Shown in pieces: positions 21,076-29,198 of a stretch of 38,642 bases of DNA (its first letter is position 1; the number at the start of each line of letters is the position of its first letter). A program made the translations under genes and the position numbers. The notes beneath the pieces were generated by a model that saw only the letters and a list, made by a program, of their open reading frames with translations, searched no databases and was not told the origin of the DNA. Location: NCBI GenBank assembly GCA_016931455.1, contig JAFGES010000040.1, positions 1 to 38,642 of the forward strand, given 5' to 3'. Source of the DNA: Desulfobacterales bacterium (GTDB lineage Bacteria; Desulfobacterota; Desulfobacteria; Desulfobacterales; JAHDSC01).

Positions 21076-22241
21076 GATTCAACAATCTCCTGATCCAAAC
21101 CGACCCACTGGCTTTCAGCTTTCGGGGTGGCATTATTTCGGGTTCTCCAGTAAATATCTTCCAGTATTTCAGGTGTTACGTCACGGCCGCCAAGTCCGGT
21201 AATATAGCCGAACACCGGCGGATGTTCGGGGTAGTTGCAAAGCGCGGCTCGAATTTCTTGTGCAAAAATGCCGCTAGCTCCAAAAGAAAAATTTCGGTCA
21301 ACGACCGCGACCTTTTGAATGGGCTCCAAAATTTTTCGAATTAATTCGGTAGGAAACGGCCGAAACATCTTCAGTTTAAGCAGCCCCACTTTTTCTCCCT
21401 TTGATCTCAGGTCGGAGATGACCTGGCGACAGGTACTCGCCGCCGTACCTGTCAATATCATGACAATTTCAGCGTCTTCGCAAAGTACGGTTTCCACCGG
21501 CCCATATGCTCGGCCGAAAATAGAAAAAAATTCGTCTTCGACCTGTTTAAAAAGCCGGGGAACCTGTTCCATTGCCATCTGAGTGCTATGACGCATTTCC
21601 ATATATACCGGCGGTGGAGCCATCTGATTCAGCGCACAGGGATTTGCCGTATCAAGTTGGATTCGAGGCACATAGGAAGGCAAAAATCGATCGACCTGTT
21701 CCTGATCCGGCACATTTACCGGCTCATAGGTATGTGAAAGAAAAAAAGCGTCCAGGACAACCATAACCGGTAAATTCACCATTTCCGCTAATCGATAGGC
21801 CTGAATTGTTGTATCTAGAACCTCCTGACCATCCTCACAGTAAAGTTGAATCCAACCTGTATCCCGTTGCGCCAAGCTGTCCGTCTGGTCCATCCACAAA
21901 TTCCAACCCGGACCCAAAGCCCGGTTGACTTCAGCCATAACAATCGGCAAACGGGCACCGGATGCCCAGTGCAGAAGCTCATGCATCAAAGCAAGCCCGT
22001 GAGAAGAACTGGCGGTAAAGGTCCGTACCCCACCACTGGCTGCACCGATCACGGAAGCCATGGCTGAGTGCTCACTTTCGACGCACATGAATCGGGCATC
22101 CATGCTTCCATCCGCACAATATTCGGACAAACTTTCCACAATATGGGTCTGCGGTGTAATCGGGTAGGCAGACAACACCTTCACTCTGGCGAGCCGCACG
22201 GCCTCAGATACGGCATGACTTCCTTCTATAACTTTTTTCAT
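21072..22241 (-). CDS. porA: 2-oxoacid:ferredoxin oxidoreductase, alpha subunit
   Basis: Carries the substrate/CoA and TPP-pyrimidine domains. I place the start at ATG 22241 (MKKVIEGSHAVSEAVRLARV), which has GAGGAGAA upstream and overlaps the preceding stop as ATGA; the longer open frame to 22301 lies inside the upstream gene. About 389 residues. Landmarks: YPITPQTHIVESL, CVESEHSAMASVIGAASGG, TASSSHGLALMHELLHWASG, and a C-terminal transketolase-like domain with GLLKLKMFRPFP and VVDRNFSFGASG. Confidence 0.93.
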   Translation of the reverse strand: MKKVIEGSHAVSEAVRLARVKVLSAYPITPQTHIVESLSEYCADGSMDARFMCVESEHSAMASVIGAASGGVRTFTASSSHGLALMHELLHWASGARLPIVMAEVNRALGPGWNLWMDQTDSLAQRDTGWIQLYCEDGQEVLDTTIQAYRLAEMVNLPVMVVLDAFFLSHTYEPVNVPDQEQVDRFLPSYVPRIQLDTANPCALNQMAPPPVYMEMRHSTQMAMEQVPRLFKQVEDEFFSIFGRAYGPVETVLCEDAEIVMILTGTAASTCRQVISDLRSKGEKVGLLKLKMFRPFPTELIRKILEPIQKVAVVDRNFSFGASGIFAQEIRAALCNYPEHPPVFGYITGLGGRDVTPEILEDIYWRTRNNATPKAESQWVGLDQEIVES

Positions 22242-23977
22242 ACTTTCTTCTCCTCTATCACCATAGCGCTGCGCGGGCATTCCACCACACAAATTCCACA
22301 TCCCTTGCAGTAATCAAAATTGATTTGCCGTTTGTTATCCTCCAAAGTCACCGCAACTTCAGGACAAAATAAACGGCAATTATCACACCCATTACAGATG
22401 CCGCAATTAAAACAGCGCTGAGCTTCCGACATTGCCCCTGTAGTGGAAAGGGTATGATCAATTTCGTCGAATGAACAAATACTTTTCTGCAGAGGCACGG
22501 ATAAGGAGACCACTCGATTGCAGGGCTGGAAATAATCAATATTGACTTCATTATATGCAACAATATGTCGGCTTCTATTTTTACGATCGCCACCCATGTA
22601 AATTTCCATGGAAAGCGCAGGGCTATTGCCCACTCGGCACTCACTTAACCTATCGTTAATATTTTCCCATCCCTTTTGGAATAAAGTATCCAGCGCCATA
22701 GCAGCTTGTTTGCCCGAAGCAACGGCATCGGTTACACTTTTATTTGAGTTGGTCAAATCACCGCCGAAAACTATGGGCAAGTCCTGCTGGGTTATGGTAC
22801 AGTGGCTGAGGGTCAATATTTCGGGAATTTTTTCCGGTGGAACCTTCCAAACCTCATCCGGTTCAGCACCGATAGCTGAAAAAACTTGGTTGACGCGAAG
22901 GGATTGTGTTTTTGAGTCCTTTGGAACAACGCGGGCTCTACCATCTGCATCTTGTTCACCCACCTTCATTTCCTGTAAAGATAAAATATAGTCACTACCA
23001 TCTTGATCGATACGCACCGGTGAAAGCAGTTCTTGAATTTGCACCCCTTCCTCTAAAGCCATTTTGATCTCATGCTCAAAGGCAGGCATATCCTGTTTGC
23101 GCCGTCGGTAGACAATAATAGGTTTTGCGCCGAGTCGAATCAAAGAGCGGGCAATATCGATAGCGGAATTACCTCCTCCAATTACTGCAATGGTTCCTTG
23201 CATCGGCAATTTCTCGCCGTTTCGTATTCTGTAGAGAAATTTGAGCCCATCGACGGCCATCTGCTCACCGGCTATGTTCATACCCGTAGAGCGTCCGTGA
23301 CCACAGCCTAAGAACACGGCTTGATATCTTTCTTTGGCTTCAATGAGAAAATCTTCGGATAGTTTTTCCCCGCAATGTATCCTTACACCCAAATTTTGAA
23401 TCCGTTGAATCTCGTTTTCCAAAATATCACTCGGTAGACGATAACTCGGGATCCCCCAGCGAAGTAAGCCGCCGGGTGCGTCCGCAGCCTCAAATACATC
23501 ACAGACATAACCCAGCCGAGTTAAAAAATAGGCCGCTGCCAGGCCTGCGGGCCCTGCACCGACAATCGCTATTTTCTTTCCGTTATTCGGAAGATTTAAA
23601 ATTGAAGGTCCGAATCCATCCAGAAAAGCAATATCGCCGAGAAATCGTTCAAGTTTGTTGATTGAAATCGGCTCATCAAATTCTCCTCGATTACAAGCGC
23701 CTTCGCATGGATGGAAACAAACACGTCCACATACGGCCGGGAATGGATTTTCTTGTAAAATCGTCTCTAATGCTTTTTTAAATAATCCTTGGACGGCAAG
23801 CATTTCAATACGCCCAATATCTTCTCCTACCGGGCAGGCCGCGCTGCACGGAGCAGTCCGGTCTTGGTAACCCGGACGAACAAAACACCAAGAGCCTGTC
23901 TTATTGATCTCAGTTGAAATTTTTGAGCGTGATATAAGCAATGAAATATGATCAGAGGATGCTTGTGCGGTTGTCAT
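22238..23977 (-). CDS. GltD-like flavoprotein fused to a 2[4Fe-4S] ferredoxin (delta) domain
   Basis: 579 residues, probably the electron-transfer partner of the oxidoreductase. N-terminal Fe-S domain of the GltD/dihydropyrimidine dehydrogenase type with cysteines at 44, 48, 83, 87, 91 and 95; FAD site AIVGAGPAGLAAAYFL (137-152); NAD(P)H site IAVIGGGNSAIDIARSLIRL; then a C-terminal ferredoxin with CFNCGICNGCDNCRLFCP and CKGCGICVVECP. The last part corresponds to the PorD delta subunit, so delta and a pyridine-nucleotide flavoprotein are one chain. This suggests 2-oxoacid oxidation linked to NAD(P)H as well as ferredoxin. AAGGGG precedes the ATG. Confidence 0.88.
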   Translation of the reverse strand: MTTAQASSDHISLLISRSKISTEINKTGSWCFVRPGYQDRTAPCSAACPVGEDIGRIEMLAVQGLFKKALETILQENPFPAVCGRVCFHPCEGACNRGEFDEPISINKLERFLGDIAFLDGFGPSILNLPNNGKKIAIVGAGPAGLAAAYFLTRLGYVCDVFEAADAPGGLLRWGIPSYRLPSDILENEIQRIQNLGVRIHCGEKLSEDFLIEAKERYQAVFLGCGHGRSTGMNIAGEQMAVDGLKFLYRIRNGEKLPMQGTIAVIGGGNSAIDIARSLIRLGAKPIIVYRRRKQDMPAFEHEIKMALEEGVQIQELLSPVRIDQDGSDYILSLQEMKVGEQDADGRARVVPKDSKTQSLRVNQVFSAIGAEPDEVWKVPPEKIPEILTLSHCTITQQDLPIVFGGDLTNSNKSVTDAVASGKQAAMALDTLFQKGWENINDRLSECRVGNSPALSMEIYMGGDRKNRSRHIVAYNEVNIDYFQPCNRVVSLSVPLQKSICSFDEIDHTLSTTGAMSEAQRCFNCGICNGCDNCRLFCPEVAVTLEDNKRQINFDYCKGCGICVVECPRSAMVIEEKKV

Positions 23978-24080
23978 TTTTTCCCCTTATTTACAATTAG
24001 CTATAAAATTAGGATCAAATCGTTTTTAATTTAATTGTATTGAATTCGGCCATTCAAACTCTTTGCGCCAACGCTTCTAT

Positions 24081-24746
24081 TTATGATGCGACCCTTCGAA
24101 GTTGAGGCTCAACTTGGGTGAGATTAACTTTTTCCGGATTTTTAATATGTTTAGACTGAGCCGTTCCTTCGGTTTGAAGGCTATCGACCATCCCGTAAAG
24201 CTGCACTTCTTCGTAAGCATCTTTTGCCGCTTCGATATTCTGTTGCTGCTTTACCGGAATTTCATTATTGATCGCTTCCGCAATCGTATCGATAGGCGGT
24301 GCACCCAGCATACGAGCAAAAGCTCCCATCATCGCGGTATTGATAATCGGCTGTGTTCGCGTACCCAAATTGTGCTTCAGAGCGATACGCGCCGCATCCA
24401 CACAAGCAAGTCGGTAGCCGCTGAAATTATCCATATCATCGGGAAGCCCCGGAGAATTAATCAAGATCCAGCCGCCCGGTTTGAGCCCTTTGGTGACATC
24501 GATGGTCTGAAGCAGTCGATAGTCCTGAACAACAACATGATCCGGTGTATAAACGTTGCTGCGAACCAGGATCTTTTTTTTATCCAGCCGCAGATAGGCT
24601 TCTACCGGTGCTCCCCGGCGTTCAGACCCAAATACCGGAAATGTCTGAACATAATAGCCTGCTTTAAAAAAGGCCTTTGCCAATGCGATCGAAGCCATTA
24701 CGGTACCTTGACCACCACGCCCGTGAAAACGAATTTCTTGCATCAT
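24081..24746 (-). CDS. porG: 2-oxoacid:ferredoxin oxidoreductase, gamma subunit
   Basis: 221 residues; POR/KOR gamma domain with the signature IRFHGRGGQGTVMASIALA (5-23) and FPVFGSERRGAPVEAYLR. CoA/TPP contacts in the assembled enzyme. First gene of the operon, 103 bases before the flavoprotein gene. Two consecutive ATGs (24746 and 24743) are possible; GAGGAG is upstream of both. The last 30 residues beyond the domain (QSKHIKNPEKVNL) are poorly conserved in the family as I know it. Confidence 0.93.
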   Translation of the reverse strand: MMQEIRFHGRGGQGTVMASIALAKAFFKAGYYVQTFPVFGSERRGAPVEAYLRLDKKKILVRSNVYTPDHVVVQDYRLLQTIDVTKGLKPGGWILINSPGLPDDMDNFSGYRLACVDAARIALKHNLGTRTQPIINTAMMGAFARMLGAPPIDTIAEAINNEIPVKQQQNIEAAKDAYEEVQLYGMVDSLQTEGTAQSKHIKNPEKVNLTQVEPQLRRVAS

Positions 24747-24788
24747 TTTTTGCTCTCCTCACAATTATTTTTTTCAGCAAAAACCTAC

Positions 24789-24817
24789 TGTATATTGTAT
24801 ATGATAATGTTTGTCAA
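24789..24817 (-). promoter_or_regulatory. Promoter of the 2-oxoacid oxidoreductase operon
   Basis: Minus strand TTGACA (24817-24812), 17-base spacer, TATACA (24794-24789). Start of transcription near 24782, about 36 bases before porG. A near-consensus sigma-70 promoter. Confidence 0.7.
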
Positions 24818-25169
24818 ATAGAGGAAAATAGGAAAATACCTTCAAAAAAGTTTATAAATACTATATAGAGGCATTTAGACTATTAAAGGTCACAATAAGT
24901 TGTGGTTAAAATTTTTTCGGTTATCCCGCTGATGATAGAACAATCCATGGATGTTTGATTATGTTGATAAAAGCCTCGGTTAACAGCATCCTATTCGGCC
25001 TTGAGCCGTTTGGATTTCACGTTCTTTTTCAAAACTGAATGAATTTGTAACGTCAATTTTCCACCTTAATGTCAATGAATAGGCGATATTTTCCTGCCAA
25101 TTCAGATCCAAAAAATCATCCAACCTCCAACGTATTGTTTTTAAATCACAAATCTATAATTTTTATTTA
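24818..25169. other. Intergenic region between the por and pse operons
   Basis: No gene seen. It separates two divergent operons, each with its own promoter. Two direct GTCAAT repeats (25052-25057 and 25071-25076), about 100 bases upstream of the sigma-54 promoter, are at a plausible distance for an enhancer-binding activator, but this is speculation. Confidence 0.35.
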
Positions 25170-25185
25170 TGGCATACCATTTGCT
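25170..25185 (+). promoter_or_regulatory. Sigma-54 (RpoN) promoter of the pse operon
   Basis: TGGCATACCATTTGCT matches the -24/-12 consensus TGGCACG-N4-TTGCW with the invariant GG (25171-25172) and GC (25183-25184) at exact spacing. Transcription would start near 25196, about 108 bases before pseB. Sigma-54 commonly controls middle flagellar genes, which fits a flagellin glycosylation operon. Confidence 0.7.
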
Positions 25186-25194
25186 TTCTTGAAG

Positions 25195-25228
25195 TTAATC
25201 AAAAAGTTAAATTCAATCTTTTGATTAA
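25195..25228. repeat. Perfect inverted repeat at the pse transcription start (candidate operator)
   Basis: TTAATCAAAA (25195-25204) and TTTTGATTAA (25219-25228) are perfect 10-base arms 14 bases apart, beginning at the predicted sigma-54 start site. As DNA it could be an operator, possibly for the MerR-type domain of the first gene; as RNA it would be a weak A/U stem at the very 5' end. Confidence 0.6.
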
Positions 25229-25303
25229 ATGGGCCGCGTCAGAAAATAAATCCCTTAATAGTTTTATCTTAGACAACCGTATTTTCTTAAACAGGTCGGT
25301 GTT

Positions 25304-26560
25304 ATGAAATATAGAATTCAAGAAATAAGTCAAATAGTTGATGTATCTGTGTCGACAATTCGCCACTGGCAAAAAGAATTTTCCGATTTCATCAAACCTG
25401 AAAAGACTAAAGGCGGCCAAAGGCGGTATTCTGATGAAGATATTTCTATGCTATGTCGAATCAAAGATCTGCTCTACGCAAACAACAACAGCATACCTGA
25501 AGCAAAAATCCTTTTAAGAAAAGGACATGTCGATAACGGCAAGATTGACTGGGGAAACCAATCCATCCTACTAACCGGAGGAACGGGATCTTTCGGCAAG
25601 CATTTTTGTGAAATAATGATAAAAAAGTATCACCCCAAAGTCATCAGAATTTTTAGTCGGGACGAATTAAAACAACTTGAAATGCGTCAAAAATTCGGTG
25701 ATGCAGGCTTGCGATATTTTATTGGAGATATCCGGGATGCTGATAGGTTAAGAAGAGCAATGGAGGGAGTGGATATCGTTGTCCATGCGGCTGCTTTGAA
25801 ACAAGTTCCAGCCTGCGAATATAATCCCTTGGAAGCTGTCAAAACCAATATAAACGGTGCACAAAACATTATTGATGCAGCAATTGATGCCAAGGTAAAA
25901 AAGGTAATTGCTCTAAGCACCGACAAAGCGGTTAATCCTGTTAATATTTATGGTGCAACTAAACTTTGTGCCGAAAAAATTATTACACAGGGAAATGCCT
26001 ATTCCAAACCTCAAGGACCCCGCTTTAGTTGTGTCCGGTACGGAAATGTCATTGGAAGCCGAGGCAGCGTAATCCCCCTTTTCATGAATCAAAAGAAAAA
26101 CAGAAAAATAACAATAACAAATGAACAAATGACAAGATTTTGGATTACACTTGATCAGGCGGTTGAATTAGTTGTTCAAGCACTTAGTCATATGCAGGGC
26201 GGAGAAATTTTCATCCCCAAAATTCCAAGTATGAAAATTATGGATCTGGCTAAGGCAATTGCACCGGAATGTGAAATTGAGTTTATCGGAATAAGACCCG
26301 GCGAAAAACTGCATGAGATTCTCACAACAACGGAAGATGGAAGAAATACCATTATGTTTGATGGAATGTATATCACTTTGCCTAATTATTCATGGTGGAA
26401 AAGAGAAAATTATAAAAACGCTCAAAAAGTTCCTGAAGGGTTCGTTTATACCAGTAATAGCAATGATCAATGGTTGAGCAGTGAAGATTTAAATGAAATT
26501 ATTTATAATTCATCAAATTCATTTAATATTGACCGCAGAGGATCTTATATTAAAAATTAG
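25304..26560 (+). CDS. pseB: PseB: UDP-GlcNAc 4,6-dehydratase (inverting) with N-terminal MerR-type DNA-binding domain
   Basis: First enzyme of pseudaminic acid synthesis (UDP-GlcNAc to UDP-2-acetamido-2,6-dideoxy-beta-L-arabino-hexos-4-ulose). Residues 1-72 are a MerR-family helix-turn-helix: YRIQEISQIVDVSVSTIRHW then GGQRRYSDEDISMLCRIKDL. A short linker (73-84) leads to an extended SDR enzyme with TGGTGSFG (91-98), catalytic TDK (Asp207-Lys208) and YGATK (Tyr216, Lys220). 418 residues against about 330-345 for ordinary PseB. The fusion is in frame with no internal start at the junction. Shine-Dalgarno is weak. First gene of the sigma-54 operon. Confidence 0.92.
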   Translation: MKYRIQEISQIVDVSVSTIRHWQKEFSDFIKPEKTKGGQRRYSDEDISMLCRIKDLLYANNNSIPEAKILLRKGHVDNGKIDWGNQSILLTGGTGSFGKHFCEIMIKKYHPKVIRIFSRDELKQLEMRQKFGDAGLRYFIGDIRDADRLRRAMEGVDIVVHAAALKQVPACEYNPLEAVKTNINGAQNIIDAAIDAKVKKVIALSTDKAVNPVNIYGATKLCAEKIITQGNAYSKPQGPRFSCVRYGNVIGSRGSVIPLFMNQKKNRKITITNEQMTRFWITLDQAVELVVQALSHMQGGEIFIPKIPSMKIMDLAKAIAPECEIEFIGIRPGEKLHEILTTTEDGRNTIMFDGMYITLPNYSWWKRENYKNAQKVPEGFVYTSNSNDQWLSSEDLNEIIYNSSNSFNIDRRGSYIKN

Positions 26561-26587
26561 TGAGTGCATAACTGAAAAATTTAATCA

Positions 26588-27811
26588 ATGAAAAGCAATC
26601 TGCAGAAATCAGTGAAAATAAAAAATAATACAAAACAATTCGGCCGAATCGAAAATAAATCTTTAATTCCTTATGGCCGCCAGTGCATTGATGAGAGCGA
26701 TATCTCTGCCGTAGTTGATGTTATGAGATCTGATTGGCTAACAACCGGCCCTAAAGTTTTAGAATTTGAAAAAGCAATTTCCGATTATGTAGGTGCAAAA
26801 GAAGCGATAGCGGTTTCAAGTGGTACGGCGGCCCTCCAATCAGCAATGTATGCCGCAGGCATTGGCCCGGGAGACGAGGTAATCCTGCCGCCTATGACTT
26901 TTGTGGCGACGGCAAATAGTGTAATATTTCAGGGGGGAACCCCTGTTTTTGTAGATGTGGACCCTGACACTTTGCTAATTGATCCTGTTGAGGTAGAAAA
27001 AAAAATCACCCCCAGTACCAAGGCTATTATAGCAATGGACTATGCGGGCCAAGCTTGTGAGTATGATAAACTTCAAACTATCGCCCGCAAACATGGTTTG
27101 ATATTGATCGCAGATGCCTGCCATTCACTCGGCGCAACATATAAAGGGGCTAAAACAGGTTCCTTGGCGGATCTGACTGTTTTCAGCTTTCATCCGGTTA
27201 AGCACATTACAACAGGTGAAGGTGGAATGATTGTTACAGATAATGCAAATTTTGCTGAGAAAATGCGGATATTTCGCAATCATGGAATTACATCAGATTA
27301 TCAACAACGGCAAAAAAAAGGCACTTGGTATTATGAAATGGTAGATCTTGGATATAATTATCGCCTTACAGATATTCAATGTGCTTTGGGATTAAGCCAG
27401 TTACGCAAGCTTCCGGGTTGGATCGATCGGCGGAGGGAAATCGCTTTTAATTATGACAAAGCATTTTCAAACATTTCCGTTGTAAAACCTTTAACAGTAT
27501 CTCCAAATGTTAACCATTCTTACCATTTGTATGTTATTCAATTACAGATGGATGAATTGGTTGCATCCCGTGCAGCGATTTACTCTGATTTAAGACGTGA
27601 AAATATTGGTGTAAACGTTCATTATATTCCGGTTCATTTACACCCTTTCTACAAAAATAGATTCGGTTATCAAAAAGGGGACTATCCGGTTGCAGAAGCC
27701 GCCTATGAAAGGATACTATCTTTACCTTTATTTCAATCAATGACAGATAACGATATTAATATCGTTATCAAATCCATAAAAAAAATTATATTCAATTATC
27801 AAACACATTGA
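26588..27811 (+). CDS. pseC: PseC: UDP-4-amino-4,6-dideoxy-N-acetyl-beta-L-altrosamine transaminase
   Basis: PLP-dependent DegT/DnrJ/EryC1 aminotransferase, second step of the pathway. 407 residues. Landmarks: YGRQCIDESDISAVVDVMRS, WLTTGPKVLEFE (typical PseC), SSGTAAL, PPMTFVATAN, ADACHSLGA, and the PLP lysine Lys205 in SFHPVKHITTGEGGM. The first ~27 residues are a Lys/Asn-rich extension compared with the usual start close to IPYGRQ; no good ribosome site precedes ATG 26588, so the true start is not certain. Confidence 0.94.
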   Translation: MKSNLQKSVKIKNNTKQFGRIENKSLIPYGRQCIDESDISAVVDVMRSDWLTTGPKVLEFEKAISDYVGAKEAIAVSSGTAALQSAMYAAGIGPGDEVILPPMTFVATANSVIFQGGTPVFVDVDPDTLLIDPVEVEKKITPSTKAIIAMDYAGQACEYDKLQTIARKHGLILIADACHSLGATYKGAKTGSLADLTVFSFHPVKHITTGEGGMIVTDNANFAEKMRIFRNHGITSDYQQRQKKGTWYYEMVDLGYNYRLTDIQCALGLSQLRKLPGWIDRRREIAFNYDKAFSNISVVKPLTVSPNVNHSYHLYVIQLQMDELVASRAAIYSDLRRENIGVNVHYIPVHLHPFYKNRFGYQKGDYPVAEAAYERILSLPLFQSMTDNDINIVIKSIKKIIFNYQTH

Positions 27812-27888
27812 TCACAAAAACAGGTATCTAATCTTGAGTTTAAGATAACATCTTTCAAGAAAGCGGATGATTTATAAAGGGCACGAGA

Positions 27889-29157
27889 ATGATAAATATG
27901 GCACCGAACAAAGTAGATAAAGAACGATCCATAGCATTCGTTGTCGCTCGTATGACATCTTCTCGTCTTCCAGGAAAACATTTTCGAATGATCGGAAAAA
28001 AACCTTTAATTCAGTGGATTACAGACCAGCTCCGCAAATGCATACAACTCGATGACATTATAATTACAACCGTTGCTGAAGGTGCTAATGAACCCCTTAG
28101 AAATTTTGCGCGCAAAGAAAAACTGCCTTGCTTCTGGTATGAAGGTGATGTGGATCATGTCACTACTAGGCTACGCAAAGCTGCAGAGACTTATAACGCC
28201 GATATTTGCATCCTGATAAGCGGAGACTGCCCCCTGGTCTATGCCCCTGCCATAGACCAGCTTATTCAATGTCTGAAAGATGAACCCGAAGCGGATATCG
28301 TTCGTATCGCACATAATGAAAATGGTCTCTCTGCCGGATTAGAAGGGGTTTGCGTTGCCAGAAAAAGGGCTTGGCAGTTAGCAGATGATTTATCGGATCG
28401 ACCGGAATTCAAAGAACACCAATTCCCTGTAATCGGGATGCATCCGGAACTTTTCACGGCTAAAAATTGTATTCTCCCAAAAAATCTTTATAGCCTTTCC
28501 CACCGTTTCTCTATAGATACACAATCTGATCTTGACTTCATGAATACCATTTATCATGAGCTGTCAGATAAAAGCCTTGTATTTGAATTGCCGGAAGCTT
28601 TAATACTTTTGAACCAAAGGCCAGATATCTATAGTATAAATCGACATGTTCATCAACGTAAGGTTGATGAAATCATAAAAAAAGTATTATTTATCACTGA
28701 TGCAACATCAACTTGTCGGCATCTTGATTTGTCATGCTGCACAGATCTGGCCTCTCAGATAATTGAACATCTGAGTTGGCCGCTTACATTCATGACCCAA
28801 AACCAATGCACTGAAAACCTGCTGAAAGAACTCGGATTCCCTGTTGTCTCAATTGATACGGGCCAAGCGTCACTTCATATTTCAAAACAAACCGCAGCAA
28901 ATATTACATCTGAATATGATCTTGTTCTTATTGATATCAGGAGCAATAGCGATTCTATTGCTGAATGGATAAATTTTTGCAACAAGCACAAGCCTGTTTT
29001 CTTTTTTGGAGACACGTTAGCAGATTCATACAAGAAATATATCGGCTCATCAAAAAATATAAAACCGTATTATGATTTTAAAAAACCAATGTTAATTAAC
29101 GGATTAAAACCGTTAATCAGATACGCAGAATCGATAAAGGCAACTTTAAAACCCTGA
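27889..29157 (+). CDS. pseF: PseF-position cytidylyltransferase with an extra C-terminal domain
   Basis: 422 residues. The N-terminal part (about 14-240) is an SpsF/CMP-KDO-type nucleotidyltransferase (AFVVARMTSSRLPGKHFRMI, then ILISGDCPLV and HRFSIDTQSDLDFM), expected to make CMP-pseudaminic acid from CTP. Residues about 265-422 form a separate alpha/beta segment (KKVLFITDATSTCRHLDLSC, YDLVLIDIRSNSDSIAEWI, PVFFFGDTLADSYKKY) that I cannot assign; the phrase YDLVLIDIRS faintly recalls the PseG fold. Ordinary PseF is about 230 residues. Position between pseC and pseG supports the role. The symbol is by context. Confidence 0.8.
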   Translation: MINMAPNKVDKERSIAFVVARMTSSRLPGKHFRMIGKKPLIQWITDQLRKCIQLDDIIITTVAEGANEPLRNFARKEKLPCFWYEGDVDHVTTRLRKAAETYNADICILISGDCPLVYAPAIDQLIQCLKDEPEADIVRIAHNENGLSAGLEGVCVARKRAWQLADDLSDRPEFKEHQFPVIGMHPELFTAKNCILPKNLYSLSHRFSIDTQSDLDFMNTIYHELSDKSLVFELPEALILLNQRPDIYSINRHVHQRKVDEIIKKVLFITDATSTCRHLDLSCCTDLASQIIEHLSWPLTFMTQNQCTENLLKELGFPVVSIDTGQASLHISKQTAANITSEYDLVLIDIRSNSDSIAEWINFCNKHKPVFFFGDTLADSYKKYIGSSKNIKPYYDFKKPMLINGLKPLIRYAESIKATLKP

Positions 29158-29198
29158 TTAAAATCACATATGACTGTTAAAGATTTGGAGCAATAATA

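Noticed and set aside
24102-24821. 239-codon plus-strand ORF
   Set aside because: Complete antisense shadow of porG, which has all family motifs and a promoter.
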